A program made the translations under genes and the position numbers. A model generated the notes under the pieces. It was given only the letters and a program-made list of their open reading frames with translations. It was not told the DNA's origin and searched no databases. This document shows positions 34,072-41,501 of a stretch of 64,000 nucleotides of DNA, in pieces (the stretch's first letter is position 1; each line of letters begins with the position of its first letter). Source of the DNA: Rubrivivax sp. (lineage in GTDB: Bacteria > Pseudomonadota > Gammaproteobacteria > Burkholderiales > Burkholderiaceae_C); the NCBI GenBank assembly GCA_020248915.1, contig JADCGP010000009.1, positions 124,001 to 188,000 on the forward strand, in the 5' to 3' direction.

Positions 34072-34941
34072 TCAAGCGGTGGCTTGAGAAGCAGGCGAGA
34101 CCAGCGAGTAGGCGTCGCGGTTGTCGCGCAGCCATTGACCGGCGCTTTCGTTGTGCATCTGGCTGGGATGAAAGTGCGGGATCAGGTAGGCCTTCCAGGG
34201 CTGCCGCAGTGCGGGCACCAGACCCTGCCGTCCGAACAGGAATCGGACCGCGCTGGCCCAGGTCGAAGGCCGCCACCAAGTGCCGTCGTGCCACAGGTTG
34301 TTGAACGTCTGGCGCGCCAGGTCGATCAGAAACAGGCGGGTGACGAGCCGGTAGTAGCGCACCCGCCAGGTGTCGCTTCCGCCCAGGGCCAGGTACACGT
34401 CGATGGCCGTGGACTTGTGTTCGATCTCTTCGCTGAAGTGCCAAAACCACATCGTGTTGATGCGGTCGTCGGTGCTGCGAAGCAACTCTGGATGGGCCAG
34501 CCCCCATTCCGACAGGATGGCCGTCAGGTGCTCGGTGGCGGCCGTGATGCCCACGGCATGCCGCGGGTCGGCCAGGGCGGTCGACGCCTGCCGCCTTTTG
34601 CCGCGCGCCTCCCAGTGGTTGACCAGACCTTGCACTTCCAGATGACCGTTGAAGAGGCCATGGATGCGGCGATGCGTGGCTTCCTGGCCAACGAAGCCCT
34701 TGACCTCGGTGTCGAAAGCCGCGCGCTGGTCGGGCGGCAGCGAGGACACACCGCGCCTGACCGCGTCGATGAAGAACTGCTCACCTCGCGGAAAGCTCAT
34801 CGACAAGGCATTGAAGAAGGCGGTGCGGAAGGCATCTCCGCCGCACCAGTGGCGGGGAATCGGCAAACCGAGGTCGATGTGCAACCGACGGATGGTGAGT
34901 GCGCTCAAGGTGGAACCCGAAGTGAAGGATCGTGCAGTCAC
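34072..34941 (-). CDS. Predicted metal-dependent hydrolase (PF10118 family)
   Basis: 289 residues from the GTG at 34941, which overlaps the stop of the acyl-CoA dehydrogenase gene (GTGA). Much of the sequence is helical and carries two E-x2-H pairs typical of this family: FVGQEATHRRIHG and WHFSEEIEHKSTAIDVYL, with further AATEHLTAIL, suggesting a ferritin-like di-metal site. PF10118 proteins are annotated as predicted metal-dependent hydrolases, often in fatty-acid or steroid degradation clusters. The reaction is not established. Operon position implies a role on the same acyl-CoA substrate. Confidence 0.82.
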   Translation of the reverse strand: MTARSFTSGSTLSALTIRRLHIDLGLPIPRHWCGGDAFRTAFFNALSMSFPRGEQFFIDAVRRGVSSLPPDQRAAFDTEVKGFVGQEATHRRIHGLFNGHLEVQGLVNHWEARGKRRQASTALADPRHAVGITAATEHLTAILSEWGLAHPELLRSTDDRINTMWFWHFSEEIEHKSTAIDVYLALGGSDTWRVRYYRLVTRLFLIDLARQTFNNLWHDGTWWRPSTWASAVRFLFGRQGLVPALRQPWKAYLIPHFHPSQMHNESAGQWLRDNRDAYSLVSPASQATA

Positions 34942-36719
34942 GGGGCGGAGAAGTCGACGGCCTCGAGCCGCGACAGACTCTCGCCATTTCCGCGCAGGGC
35001 TTGAAGCAGGGAGGTGATCCGCGGCTGAATGGAGCCCACGAAGTCGAGTGCCATGGCCACCTTGTTGGTGTGCCACGTGTCGGAACCAGACACCGCAGCC
35101 AGCGCGATCCGGGCCTGCATCCAGCCCATGACGCAGTGGCCCAGCAGCTCCAGGAAGGCCGGCGCCGCGTGTCCTGCGGTTTCGCGCTTGAACAGCGCAT
35201 CCACGCCGAGATGCGCTGCCACCGCGGCGACCTCCTCGGCGCAGGACCGCAGCCAAGCCGCCAATGGCGACAGGCGCGGGTGCTGTTCGACCTGATGGGC
35301 CGTCTCGCTGAAACGCGCGCCCAACAGCTTCAGCCGTGCGCCCTGATCGGCCAGCACCTTGCGGCCCAGCAGATCCAGCGCCTGGATCGCGTTGCTGCCT
35401 TCATACAGGCGGCAGATGGCCTGGTCGCGCACGAGTTGTTCCATGCCCGTCTCGACGATGTAGCCCGAGCCGCCGAACAGGCGCTGCGCGGCGCCGATGT
35501 GTTCGGCGGCCTGGTCCGAGAGATAGCCCTTCACCACAGGGGTGAGCAAGGCTGCCAGGTCGCCGGAGCGTCGACGCTCGTCGGGATCGGGATGATGCTG
35601 CTCCTGGTCCAGCTGCAGCCCGACCCAGGCCACCAGCGCTCGCGCGCCATCGATGAACTGCCTGTGTGCCAGCAGGGACCGGCGTACCAGGCTGTGGCTG
35701 ATGATCGGGTCGGCCGGTAGTTGGGGCTGTGCCGCGCCTCCCAGCGCACGGCCTTGCAAGCGCGTCCGAGCGTGCTGCAAGGCGTTCTGGTAGGCGATCT
35801 CCGCCAGGCCCACGCATTGCACACCGACCTCAAGCCGTGCCGCGTTCATCAGGAGGAACATGCAGCGCAGCCCTTGCCCCAACTCGCCGACCAAGCAGGC
35901 CTGCGACCCTTCGAAGGCCAAGGCGCACGTGGGATTCGCACGGAGCCCGTGCTTGTGCTCCAGGCCGATCAGGCTCACGCCGTTCCGCTCGCCAAGCCGG
36001 CCGTCGATCAAGCGCTGGCGCGACACCACGAACAGGCTGATGCCCTTGGTGCCCGCCGGTGCATCCGGGGTGCGGGCCAGCACGAGGTGAACGATGTTGG
36101 GCGTCAGGTCGTGTTCGCCGTTGCTGATGAAGCACTTCTGACCCGACACCCGCCACGAGCCGGTGGCGTCCTGCATGGCCACGGTCTTCACGAGGCCCAG
36201 GTCGCTCCCGGCCTGCGGCTCGGTCAGGCACATCGTGCCGCTCCATCGGCCGCTGGCCAGGTGCGGTGCAAACATCGACAGCACGTCGGCACTGGCAAAT
36301 CGCGCGAGGCAGGCCAGCACGCCTTCGCGCACATTGGCCAAGATGGAGAAGGCCAGATTGGCGGCAGCCAGGTTCTCGGTCGCCAGGGCGCCCAGGGCAC
36401 GCGGAAAGCCCTGGCCGCCCAGGTTGGCCGGTACCGTGAGCGAGGGCCAGCCCGCCGCCACGTAGTCACGATAGGCCTCGGGCCAGCCGGAAGGCGTCTG
36501 AACCTGGCCACCCTCGCGGCGACAGCCCTCGCGATCGCCACTGGCCGCCAGGGGCAGCAAGCGACCCACCGCAAACCGCGCAGCGGCTTCCAACACAGCC
36601 GTGGCGTCGGCGGCTTCGATCTGCGCGAACGCATCACATTGCCGCCACAGCTCGGGGGCGCGAAGAACGTTCTCGAGCACAAAGCGCTGCTCACGCAGAG
36701 GGGGGGCGAAGTCCAGCAT
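34938..36719 (-). CDS. Acyl-CoA dehydrogenase (long form with C-terminal extension)
   Basis: 593 residues from the ATG at 36719 with AGGAAA upstream; a GTG at 36749, overlapping the preceding stop, would add ten residues. N-terminal APPLREQRFVLENVL, FAD-binding MCLTEPQAGSDLGLVKT and SGQKCFISNGEHDL, and the catalytic Glu in CRLYEGSNAIQALDLLGRKVL are all seen, with the extra C-terminal domain of the 590-600-residue class. It oxidises acyl-CoA to enoyl-CoA, passing electrons to ETF. It is the second gene of the operon, between a crotonase and the PF10118 gene. Confidence 0.93.
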   Translation of the reverse strand: MLDFAPPLREQRFVLENVLRAPELWRQCDAFAQIEAADATAVLEAAARFAVGRLLPLAASGDREGCRREGGQVQTPSGWPEAYRDYVAAGWPSLTVPANLGGQGFPRALGALATENLAAANLAFSILANVREGVLACLARFASADVLSMFAPHLASGRWSGTMCLTEPQAGSDLGLVKTVAMQDATGSWRVSGQKCFISNGEHDLTPNIVHLVLARTPDAPAGTKGISLFVVSRQRLIDGRLGERNGVSLIGLEHKHGLRANPTCALAFEGSQACLVGELGQGLRCMFLLMNAARLEVGVQCVGLAEIAYQNALQHARTRLQGRALGGAAQPQLPADPIISHSLVRRSLLAHRQFIDGARALVAWVGLQLDQEQHHPDPDERRRSGDLAALLTPVVKGYLSDQAAEHIGAAQRLFGGSGYIVETGMEQLVRDQAICRLYEGSNAIQALDLLGRKVLADQGARLKLLGARFSETAHQVEQHPRLSPLAAWLRSCAEEVAAVAAHLGVDALFKRETAGHAAPAFLELLGHCVMGWMQARIALAAVSGSDTWHTNKVAMALDFVGSIQPRITSLLQALRGNGESLSRLEAVDFSAP

Positions 36720-36745
36720 GGTCGAGCTTTCCTGCGTGGCTGTCT

Positions 36746-37537
36746 TCACTCGCCCTTGAACACCGGCGTGCGCCTTTGCATCATGGCCACCACGCCTTCG
36801 CGAAGGTCTTGTGTCTTGAGCAGACCCATCAGGCGCGGCATCAAGGCGGCCAGTGCGGCAGCTTCGCCCTCGGCGTGCGCCTGGTGCGCCGACTCCATCA
36901 ACGCGCGCACGCCCAGTGGTGCCGCCTGGGCGACCTGCTGGGCCAGGGCCACGGCGCGTTCGAGCAGCTGAGCAGCAGGCACCACCTCGCTGACCAGCCG
37001 CATGCGCAGGGCTTCGCTGGCCGAGAACTCTTCACCGGTCATCATGTAGCGCATGGCATCACTCCAGCCGGCGGCCCGGGTGAAACGGATGGAGGCGCCG
37101 CCGGAGGGCGTGATGCCGCGAAGCACTTCGGTCTGTGAGAAGCGCGCCGAGTCGGCGGCCAAGGCGATGTCGGCCGCCAGCAGCAGGTCCAGGCCCGCGG
37201 TGAAGCATGCGCCCTGCGCGGCCACCATCAGCGGCTTGCGCCGCAAAGGGCCGGACACGGCAAAGGGGTCGAGCCCCTCGCTGGGGTAGCTCAAGGTGCC
37301 GCTGGCCATCTTGGGTGCGAGCGCCATCAGGTCCAGGCCCGCCGAGAAGTGCTCGCCGTGCGCGAACACCAGCGCGCAGCGCAGTTCGGAGCTGCGTTCG
37401 TACTCGCCGAGCGCCGACGACAGGTCGAAGAGCATCTCGGCGTCGAAGGCGTTTCGCTTGGCAACTCGGTTCAAGCCGATGAGAAACACGTGGTCGCGGC
37501 GTTCGCGGGTCACGGAACCGGCGGTGCTGTCGTTCAT
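36746..37537 (-). CDS. Enoyl-CoA hydratase/isomerase (crotonase family), first gene of the operon
   Basis: 263 residues. Crotonase features: LIGLNRVAKRNAFDAEML, LVFAHGEHFSAGLDLMAL, RKPLMVAAQGACFTAGLDLLLAADIALA, and FSQTEVLRGITPSGGASIRF. It differs clearly from the crotonase at the end of the same operon, so the two probably handle different intermediates. It starts 88 bases from the divergent LysR gene, which suggests that this regulator controls the operon. Confidence 0.9.
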   Translation of the reverse strand: MNDSTAGSVTRERRDHVFLIGLNRVAKRNAFDAEMLFDLSSALGEYERSSELRCALVFAHGEHFSAGLDLMALAPKMASGTLSYPSEGLDPFAVSGPLRRKPLMVAAQGACFTAGLDLLLAADIALAADSARFSQTEVLRGITPSGGASIRFTRAAGWSDAMRYMMTGEEFSASEALRMRLVSEVVPAAQLLERAVALAQQVAQAAPLGVRALMESAHQAHAEGEAAALAALMPRLMGLLKTQDLREGVVAMMQRRTPVFKGE

Positions 37538-37597
37538 GGGGCCTGGGATTTCTGACTGAGGTGGATCGATGCTAGGCAGGCGGCAAGCGGTGGACTA

Positions 37598-37607
37598 GAT
37601 CGCGATC
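37598..37607. promoter_or_regulatory. Palindrome GATCGCGATC in the LysR/crotonase divergent promoter region
   Basis: A perfect 10-base palindrome in the 88-base region between the divergent crotonase operon and the LysR gene. It may belong to the regulator's binding site, but a 10-base palindrome alone is weak evidence. Confidence 0.35.
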
Positions 37608-37625
37608 GGAGTACAAACTGGCTCC

Positions 37626-38597
37626 ATGAGAGAACCAATCGCGCCTGAATCGGCGGCCCTGCCCATGCGCATCGATGCGGCGGCCGGGCTGGATGCCAAC
37701 GCACTCGAGCTGTTCGCCCGCGTCGTTCAAGCGGGCAGCTTTGCGCGGGCGGCGCGCAAGCTGGGGCAGGAGCGCGCCGCGGTGAGCCGGCGCGTCGCCG
37801 CGATCGAGGCCTTGGTGGGCCAGCCCCTGTTCGCGCGGACCACGCGCTCGCTGGGACTGACCGAGGCCGGCAGGCGCCTGGCACACAGCGCCAAGGCGGT
37901 CCTGGACGCCGCGGAAGCAGCGCGCGGCTCGCTGCGGGCGACACAGGCCAATCTGGCTGGTCGGCTACGCATCACCTGCGGGCCCAGCCTGGGCCGCAGC
38001 ATGCTGGCGCCGGTCCTGGCGGAGTTCCAGCAGTTGCACCCCCGGCTGGGCTACGAACTGCTCTTCACCGATCGGCGAGTCAACCTGCTCCGCGAGGGCG
38101 TCGATGTGGCCTTTCGCATCACCCGGGTTCCGCCCGAGGACCTGGTGGCGCAGCCCGTGCTGCCCTTCCGCATCAGCGCCTACGCTGCGCCCGGACGGTT
38201 CGAATCGCTCTCCTCTCCTGCCGCGCTTGCATCACTCCCGTTGCTCTTGTTCGGGGCCGCGCGAGACACACCGACAACGCTGATGTGGCGCCTCGGCCAT
38301 CAATCCCAGCCCGTGCAGGTCTCGGGGGTGGCCTACAGCGATGATCTGGACGGCTTGATCGCCTTAGCGGTGGCAGGCGCCGGTGTCGTCATCACGATGG
38401 ACTGCTGCGTTGCCAGGCACATTGCCAGAGGTGAACTCGTGGACTTGCTGCCCGCTTGGAATCTTCCCTTGGCAGAAGGGGATACGGTTCACGCGCTGAC
38501 TTTGCCCATGCCGGAGGCCTCGGAGAGCGCACGCGCCTTGGTGAGGTTTGTGTCGGAACGATGGCTGCATGGCGTGCACGCTCGCTCGGCACCTTGA
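37626..38597 (+). CDS. LysR-family transcriptional regulator of the acyl-CoA operon
   Basis: 323 residues. The winged helix begins LDANALELFARVVQAGSFARAARKLGQERAAVSRRVAAIEALVGQPLFARTTRSLGLTEAG; the effector domain follows (LRITCGPSLGRSMLAPVLAEFQ ... DRRVNLLREGVDVAFRI). In this family it would respond to a pathway intermediate. It is divergent from the operon, the arrangement typical for LysR control. Composition is lower-GC as in the operon. Confidence 0.92.
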   Translation: MREPIAPESAALPMRIDAAAGLDANALELFARVVQAGSFARAARKLGQERAAVSRRVAAIEALVGQPLFARTTRSLGLTEAGRRLAHSAKAVLDAAEAARGSLRATQANLAGRLRITCGPSLGRSMLAPVLAEFQQLHPRLGYELLFTDRRVNLLREGVDVAFRITRVPPEDLVAQPVLPFRISAYAAPGRFESLSSPAALASLPLLLFGAARDTPTTLMWRLGHQSQPVQVSGVAYSDDLDGLIALAVAGAGVVITMDCCVARHIARGELVDLLPAWNLPLAEGDTVHALTLPMPEASESARALVRFVSERWLHGVHARSAP

Positions 38598-38730
38598 GCG
38601 GCGCCGATGGGGCTGTCCTTACGGGCTTGCGCCGCGCACACCTTATTGACGAGCAATAGCTTATGCCGATCCGACTGACTGTGCGACGGCGTGAACCTGG
38701 GAGAGACTTGCGGTAAATCGCTTTGCCGTA

Positions 38731-38803
38731 CACCGGACATTGGTCAATGGCTGCAGTTGGCCGAGAGCGTGAGTCTGTCGGACTTCCTTACACCAGACGT
38801 TCG
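38731..38803 (+). repeat. Degenerate 15-bp direct repeat
   Basis: TACACCGGACATTGG (38731-38745) and TACACCAGACGTTCG (38789-38803) match at 12 of 15 positions. They lie just downstream of the integrase gene, but no further copies were found nearby; the meaning is uncertain. Confidence 0.4.
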
Positions 38804-38830
38804 CCCCCCGGCCTCGCAGCGGGGGGGGCG
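38802..38830. terminator. Hairpin between LysR gene and integrase gene
   Basis: CGCCCCCC (38802-38809) and GGGGGGCG (38823-38830) form an 8-base stem in the convergent gap between the LysR gene and the tyrosine recombinase. It may serve as a bidirectional terminator. Confidence 0.45.
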
Positions 38831-38842
38831 TCAGCTGAAGGG

Positions 38843-39466
38843 TCAAATCTCGGTCTGCTCAGATATCTCCAGGGCGTCATCGACCTCGATGCCGAGGTAT
38901 CGCACCGTCGACTCGAGCTTCGAGTGCCCCAGCAGCAGCTGCACGGCGCGTAGGTTCTTCGTGCGTCGGTAGATCAGCCTCGCCTTGGTCCTGCGCATCG
39001 AGTGCGTCCCGTACTCCGTGCGGTCCAGACCCAGTTCGTCGACCCAGTGCCCGAGGATCCGGGCGTACTGCCGGGTCCCCAGATGTGGCGAGTCGTGCAG
39101 ACGGCTGGGGAACAGGAAGTCCTCTGATTTCAGCCCAGCCAGCTTGATCCAGGCCTGCAAGGCGTCGCGGGCAGCCTGCGTGATCTCGAACTGCAATGGG
39201 CGCTGCGTCTTGTGCTGCATGACGACAGCGCGCGTTGCCACCTGGTCGCCGTGACACACGTCGCGGACCTTGAGCGCGAAAAGATCGCAGCCGCGCAGCT
39301 TGCTGTCGATGCCGAGGTTGAACAGGTCGAGTTCGCGCACTCGTCCCTCCATCTGGAGGCGGACGCGCAGCGCCCAGATGTCCTTGAGCTTGAAGGGCGC
39401 CTTCTGCCCGACGAGCTTGCCCTTGTTCCAAGGCTCGCGATGAGCGGCAGTACCTGTGGTTCCCAT
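38843..39466 (-). CDS. Small tyrosine-type recombinase/integrase
   Basis: 207 residues from the ATG at 39466 with GGGAGA upstream. It contains the C-terminal catalytic domain of the tyrosine recombinase family almost alone: Arg58 in SKLRGCD, Lys86 in QHKTQRP, His155-x-x-Arg158 in THSMRRTKA, His181 in LLLGHSKLES and the nucleophile Tyr190 in VRYLGIE. The core-binding N-terminal domain of phage integrases is missing, as in a group of small integrases in proteobacterial islands. It is probably involved in island mobility or is a remnant of such. No neighbouring excisionase is found. Confidence 0.87.
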   Translation of the reverse strand: MGTTGTAAHREPWNKGKLVGQKAPFKLKDIWALRVRLQMEGRVRELDLFNLGIDSKLRGCDLFALKVRDVCHGDQVATRAVVMQHKTQRPLQFEITQAARDALQAWIKLAGLKSEDFLFPSRLHDSPHLGTRQYARILGHWVDELGLDRTEYGTHSMRRTKARLIYRRTKNLRAVQLLLGHSKLESTVRYLGIEVDDALEISEQTEI

Positions 39467-39515
39467 GATGGTCTCCCATCGAGTTGAGGGCCACACAGGA
39501 TGCGCTTTCGGCCGG

Positions 39516-39561
39516 GCGGGGCGCCATCGTTTCTGAGGTGCGCAGCGGCAGAGCGCCCCGC
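39516..39561. repeat. 9-bp inverted repeat upstream of the integrase
   Basis: GCGGGGCGC (39516-39524) and GCGCCCCGC (39553-39561) with a 28-base spacer lie just upstream of the integrase start. They may be a recombinase- or regulator-binding site, or only a hairpin; there is no direct evidence. Confidence 0.35.
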
Positions 39562-39725
39562 GCCCTGCTGAGTGTCAGCTCTCGGGAGCAGCCGCGAACT
39601 CACGGACTCGGCCAATTGGCGACGGTCGATGCGACGCCACAAAGCGGACCGCCGAGTCGCGAGACTGATCCGAGGGCACCGGCGAGTCCCTGCATCGCCG
39701 AACCATCGTGGCGATCACCACGGTC

Positions 39726-40415
39726 TCAGGTGGCGTCGGCGCTCAAGCGAGGCAGCAGTTCCTGCTCGCCACTGTCGGTGACTTCCACGGCGCGACCGGC
39801 AGCGCGGCGCAGCCATCCTGCCTTGGTGAAGTGCTGGTAGATCTCGTCGGCCAATTGGCCAGCGAGGTGATCGCGGCGTTCTGACCAATCCAGGCAGCGG
39901 TACGCGAATCGGCGCCGTCCACTCGGCGAACCCGGATTCATCCCCAGACCTTGGAGCCACTGTATTCCAGCTTCGGTCAGTTCATAGCCGTCGGTCGCCG
40001 ATGTCAGGCGTTCTTCGCGCTGAAGTGCATCGAACACCGTAACCGCCAGTTGCCCCGCCAAGTGCCCGTAGCAGCATCGCGCAAAGCGCAGGCGTTTGCG
40101 CTCAGGATGGGCCCACGCGCGGTCGTGTACATCGCGCTCCGCGATCAGCGCCAGGGCCTCCAGAGCATGCGCCACCTCGGCATCAGCCAGCCGGTAATAC
40201 CGGTGACGGCCCCTGGGCTCGCAGACAACGAATCGAGCATCCAGCAACTGGCCCAGGTGCCCACTTGCGGTAGCCGGAGTCACCGATGCGGTCTTTGCCA
40301 GTTCGCTCGCGCTGGCGTATTCGCCTGACAGCAGGTAGGCCAGCATGCGAGAGCGCGCCGGGTCGGCCACGATGGCGGCCACTCTGGCCAGGCGAGGTTC
40401 GTGGGGCGTACTCAT
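39726..40415 (-). CDS. ArsR-family winged-helix regulator
   Basis: 229 residues, twice the length of simple ArsR proteins. The N-terminal winged helix is clear: RVAAIVADPARSRMLAYLLSGEYASASELAKTASVTPATASGHLGQLLDARFV, then PRGRHRYYRLADAEVAHALEAL. The C-terminal half (RFARCCYGHLAGQLAVTVFDAL ... FAYRCLDWSERRDHLAGQLADEIY) is a conserved extension with a Cys pair and GHLAGQLAV; it probably binds an effector. It is the last gene of an operon with NIPSNAP and monooxygenase genes, so a repressor responding to a small organic molecule is likely. Confidence 0.88.
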   Translation of the reverse strand: MSTPHEPRLARVAAIVADPARSRMLAYLLSGEYASASELAKTASVTPATASGHLGQLLDARFVVCEPRGRHRYYRLADAEVAHALEALALIAERDVHDRAWAHPERKRLRFARCCYGHLAGQLAVTVFDALQREERLTSATDGYELTEAGIQWLQGLGMNPGSPSGRRRFAYRCLDWSERRDHLAGQLADEIYQHFTKAGWLRRAAGRAVEVTDSGEQELLPRLSADAT

Positions 40416-40420
40416 GGATG

Positions 40421-40765
40421 TCAGATTAGCGCGCTTTGCGAGTCCGACGGTGCCTGGTCGCGCGCAAGCATCCCGTAGTCGCGCACTACCGTGGCGACCC
40501 GTAGTCGGTAGCCCGCGAGCACATCGCTGCGGCCTTCCTGCTGAGCTTGGCGATGCATTCCGTGGCAGCGCCAGCTGCGCACTGCCGCTTCATCGCGCCA
40601 GAAACTCAGAGACAAATATCTTCCCGGTCGTGCAAGGCTCTCGAACCGCTCTACCGAGATAAAGCCGTCTATGGACTCCAGATCGGCTTTGAGCGCAGCT
40701 GCGAGTTCGAAGTAGCGCGGCGCTGCACCGGGGCGCGGATCCACTTCAAAGATGACCGCAATCAC
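40421..40765 (-). CDS. Antibiotic-biosynthesis-monooxygenase (ABM) family protein
   Basis: 114 residues from the GTG at 40765, overlapping the stop of the NIPSNAP gene by four bases. It contains the ABM/dabb fold pattern: [76 protein letters not shown]. These small dimeric proteins oxidise or cyclise quinol-type compounds, sometimes heme, without a cofactor. It is between the NIPSNAP gene and the ArsR gene; a role in detoxification of a reactive organic compound is an inference. Confidence 0.85.
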   Translation of the reverse strand: MIAVIFEVDPRPGAAPRYFELAAALKADLESIDGFISVERFESLARPGRYLSLSFWRDEAAVRSWRCHGMHRQAQQEGRSDVLAGYRLRVATVVRDYGMLARDQAPSDSQSALI

Positions 40766-41100
40766 GGCGTCACCTGCCGCGCGACGTTGCGTGTCGTACT
40801 CACATCCTCGAGCCAAGTACGCTCCTCGCGAAGAATGAAGCGCTCGGACTGAGCGCGCTCAAAGTTGGCCCGCCCCTCGGCGTCGCTCTTGAGCGTTGCG
40901 CGGTAGCGCTCGTAGGCCGCCATGTCGTCGAAACCGATCAGACCCCAGGCCACATCGTTGCTGCCCTCGTGCGGCAGGAAGTAGCCGATAAGTTCGCCAC
41001 CGCAGCGCGGAATGATGCGGCCCCAGGCTTCGGCGTAGCCCTTGAAGGCGTCGCGCTGGAAGGGGTCAATCTGATAGCGGATGAAGCAGGTGATGGTCAT
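40762..41100 (-). CDS. NIPSNAP-family protein
   Basis: 112 residues. NIPSNAP family: [81 protein letters not shown]. The family is of ferredoxin-like fold, related to ABM proteins, with unknown function. First gene of a three-gene operon with ABM and ArsR. Confidence 0.88.
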   Translation of the reverse strand: MTITCFIRYQIDPFQRDAFKGYAEAWGRIIPRCGGELIGYFLPHEGSNDVAWGLIGFDDMAAYERYRATLKSDAEGRANFERAQSERFILREERTWLEDVSTTRNVARQVTP

Positions 41101-41501
41101 CGTGTGCGCTCATGGTCGGATGGATTGGAGTGCAACTGTGCAGCAGATGATGCGTGGGATGCTTCGGTCGAGGCCGAAGTGTGTTGAGCCCCGGGTCCCG
41201 AGGCGCGCGGGCTGTCGTTGGTCGGGGTCTGACGACGCCAGGGTCAGCTTCCGATGCCTGCGGCTGGCGCCTTTGGGTCGAAACCTCCAGGTCACCGACA
41301 GCGACAGCGGTCGTTCGATCAGCCTCGACAGGCCTCGGCGCGATCAATGTCGGCTGCAGGCACAAGAGCGGTCACCTCATTTGGCGGATCGGCGCAGGGC
41401 CGATGACCGCTACGCGGCGCACACCGTGCATCGAAGCTCCCGCCGCCACCGACCGCAACCGCTGCTTAGCGGTCAGAACGAGAGCTAGGCACGACTCACG
41501 G
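41101..41501. other. Intergenic region between NIPSNAP operon and hsdR
   Basis: 401 bases with no supported gene. It holds the presumed promoter of the NIPSNAP-ABM-ArsR operon (minus strand). Small overlapping frames have no ribosome site or family. No promoter elements can be singled out. Confidence 0.6.

Noticed and set aside
36719..36749. GTG at 36749 as acyl-CoA dehydrogenase start
   Set aside because: Not excluded, but the ATG at 36719 has AGGAAA upstream and matches where the family N-terminus begins.
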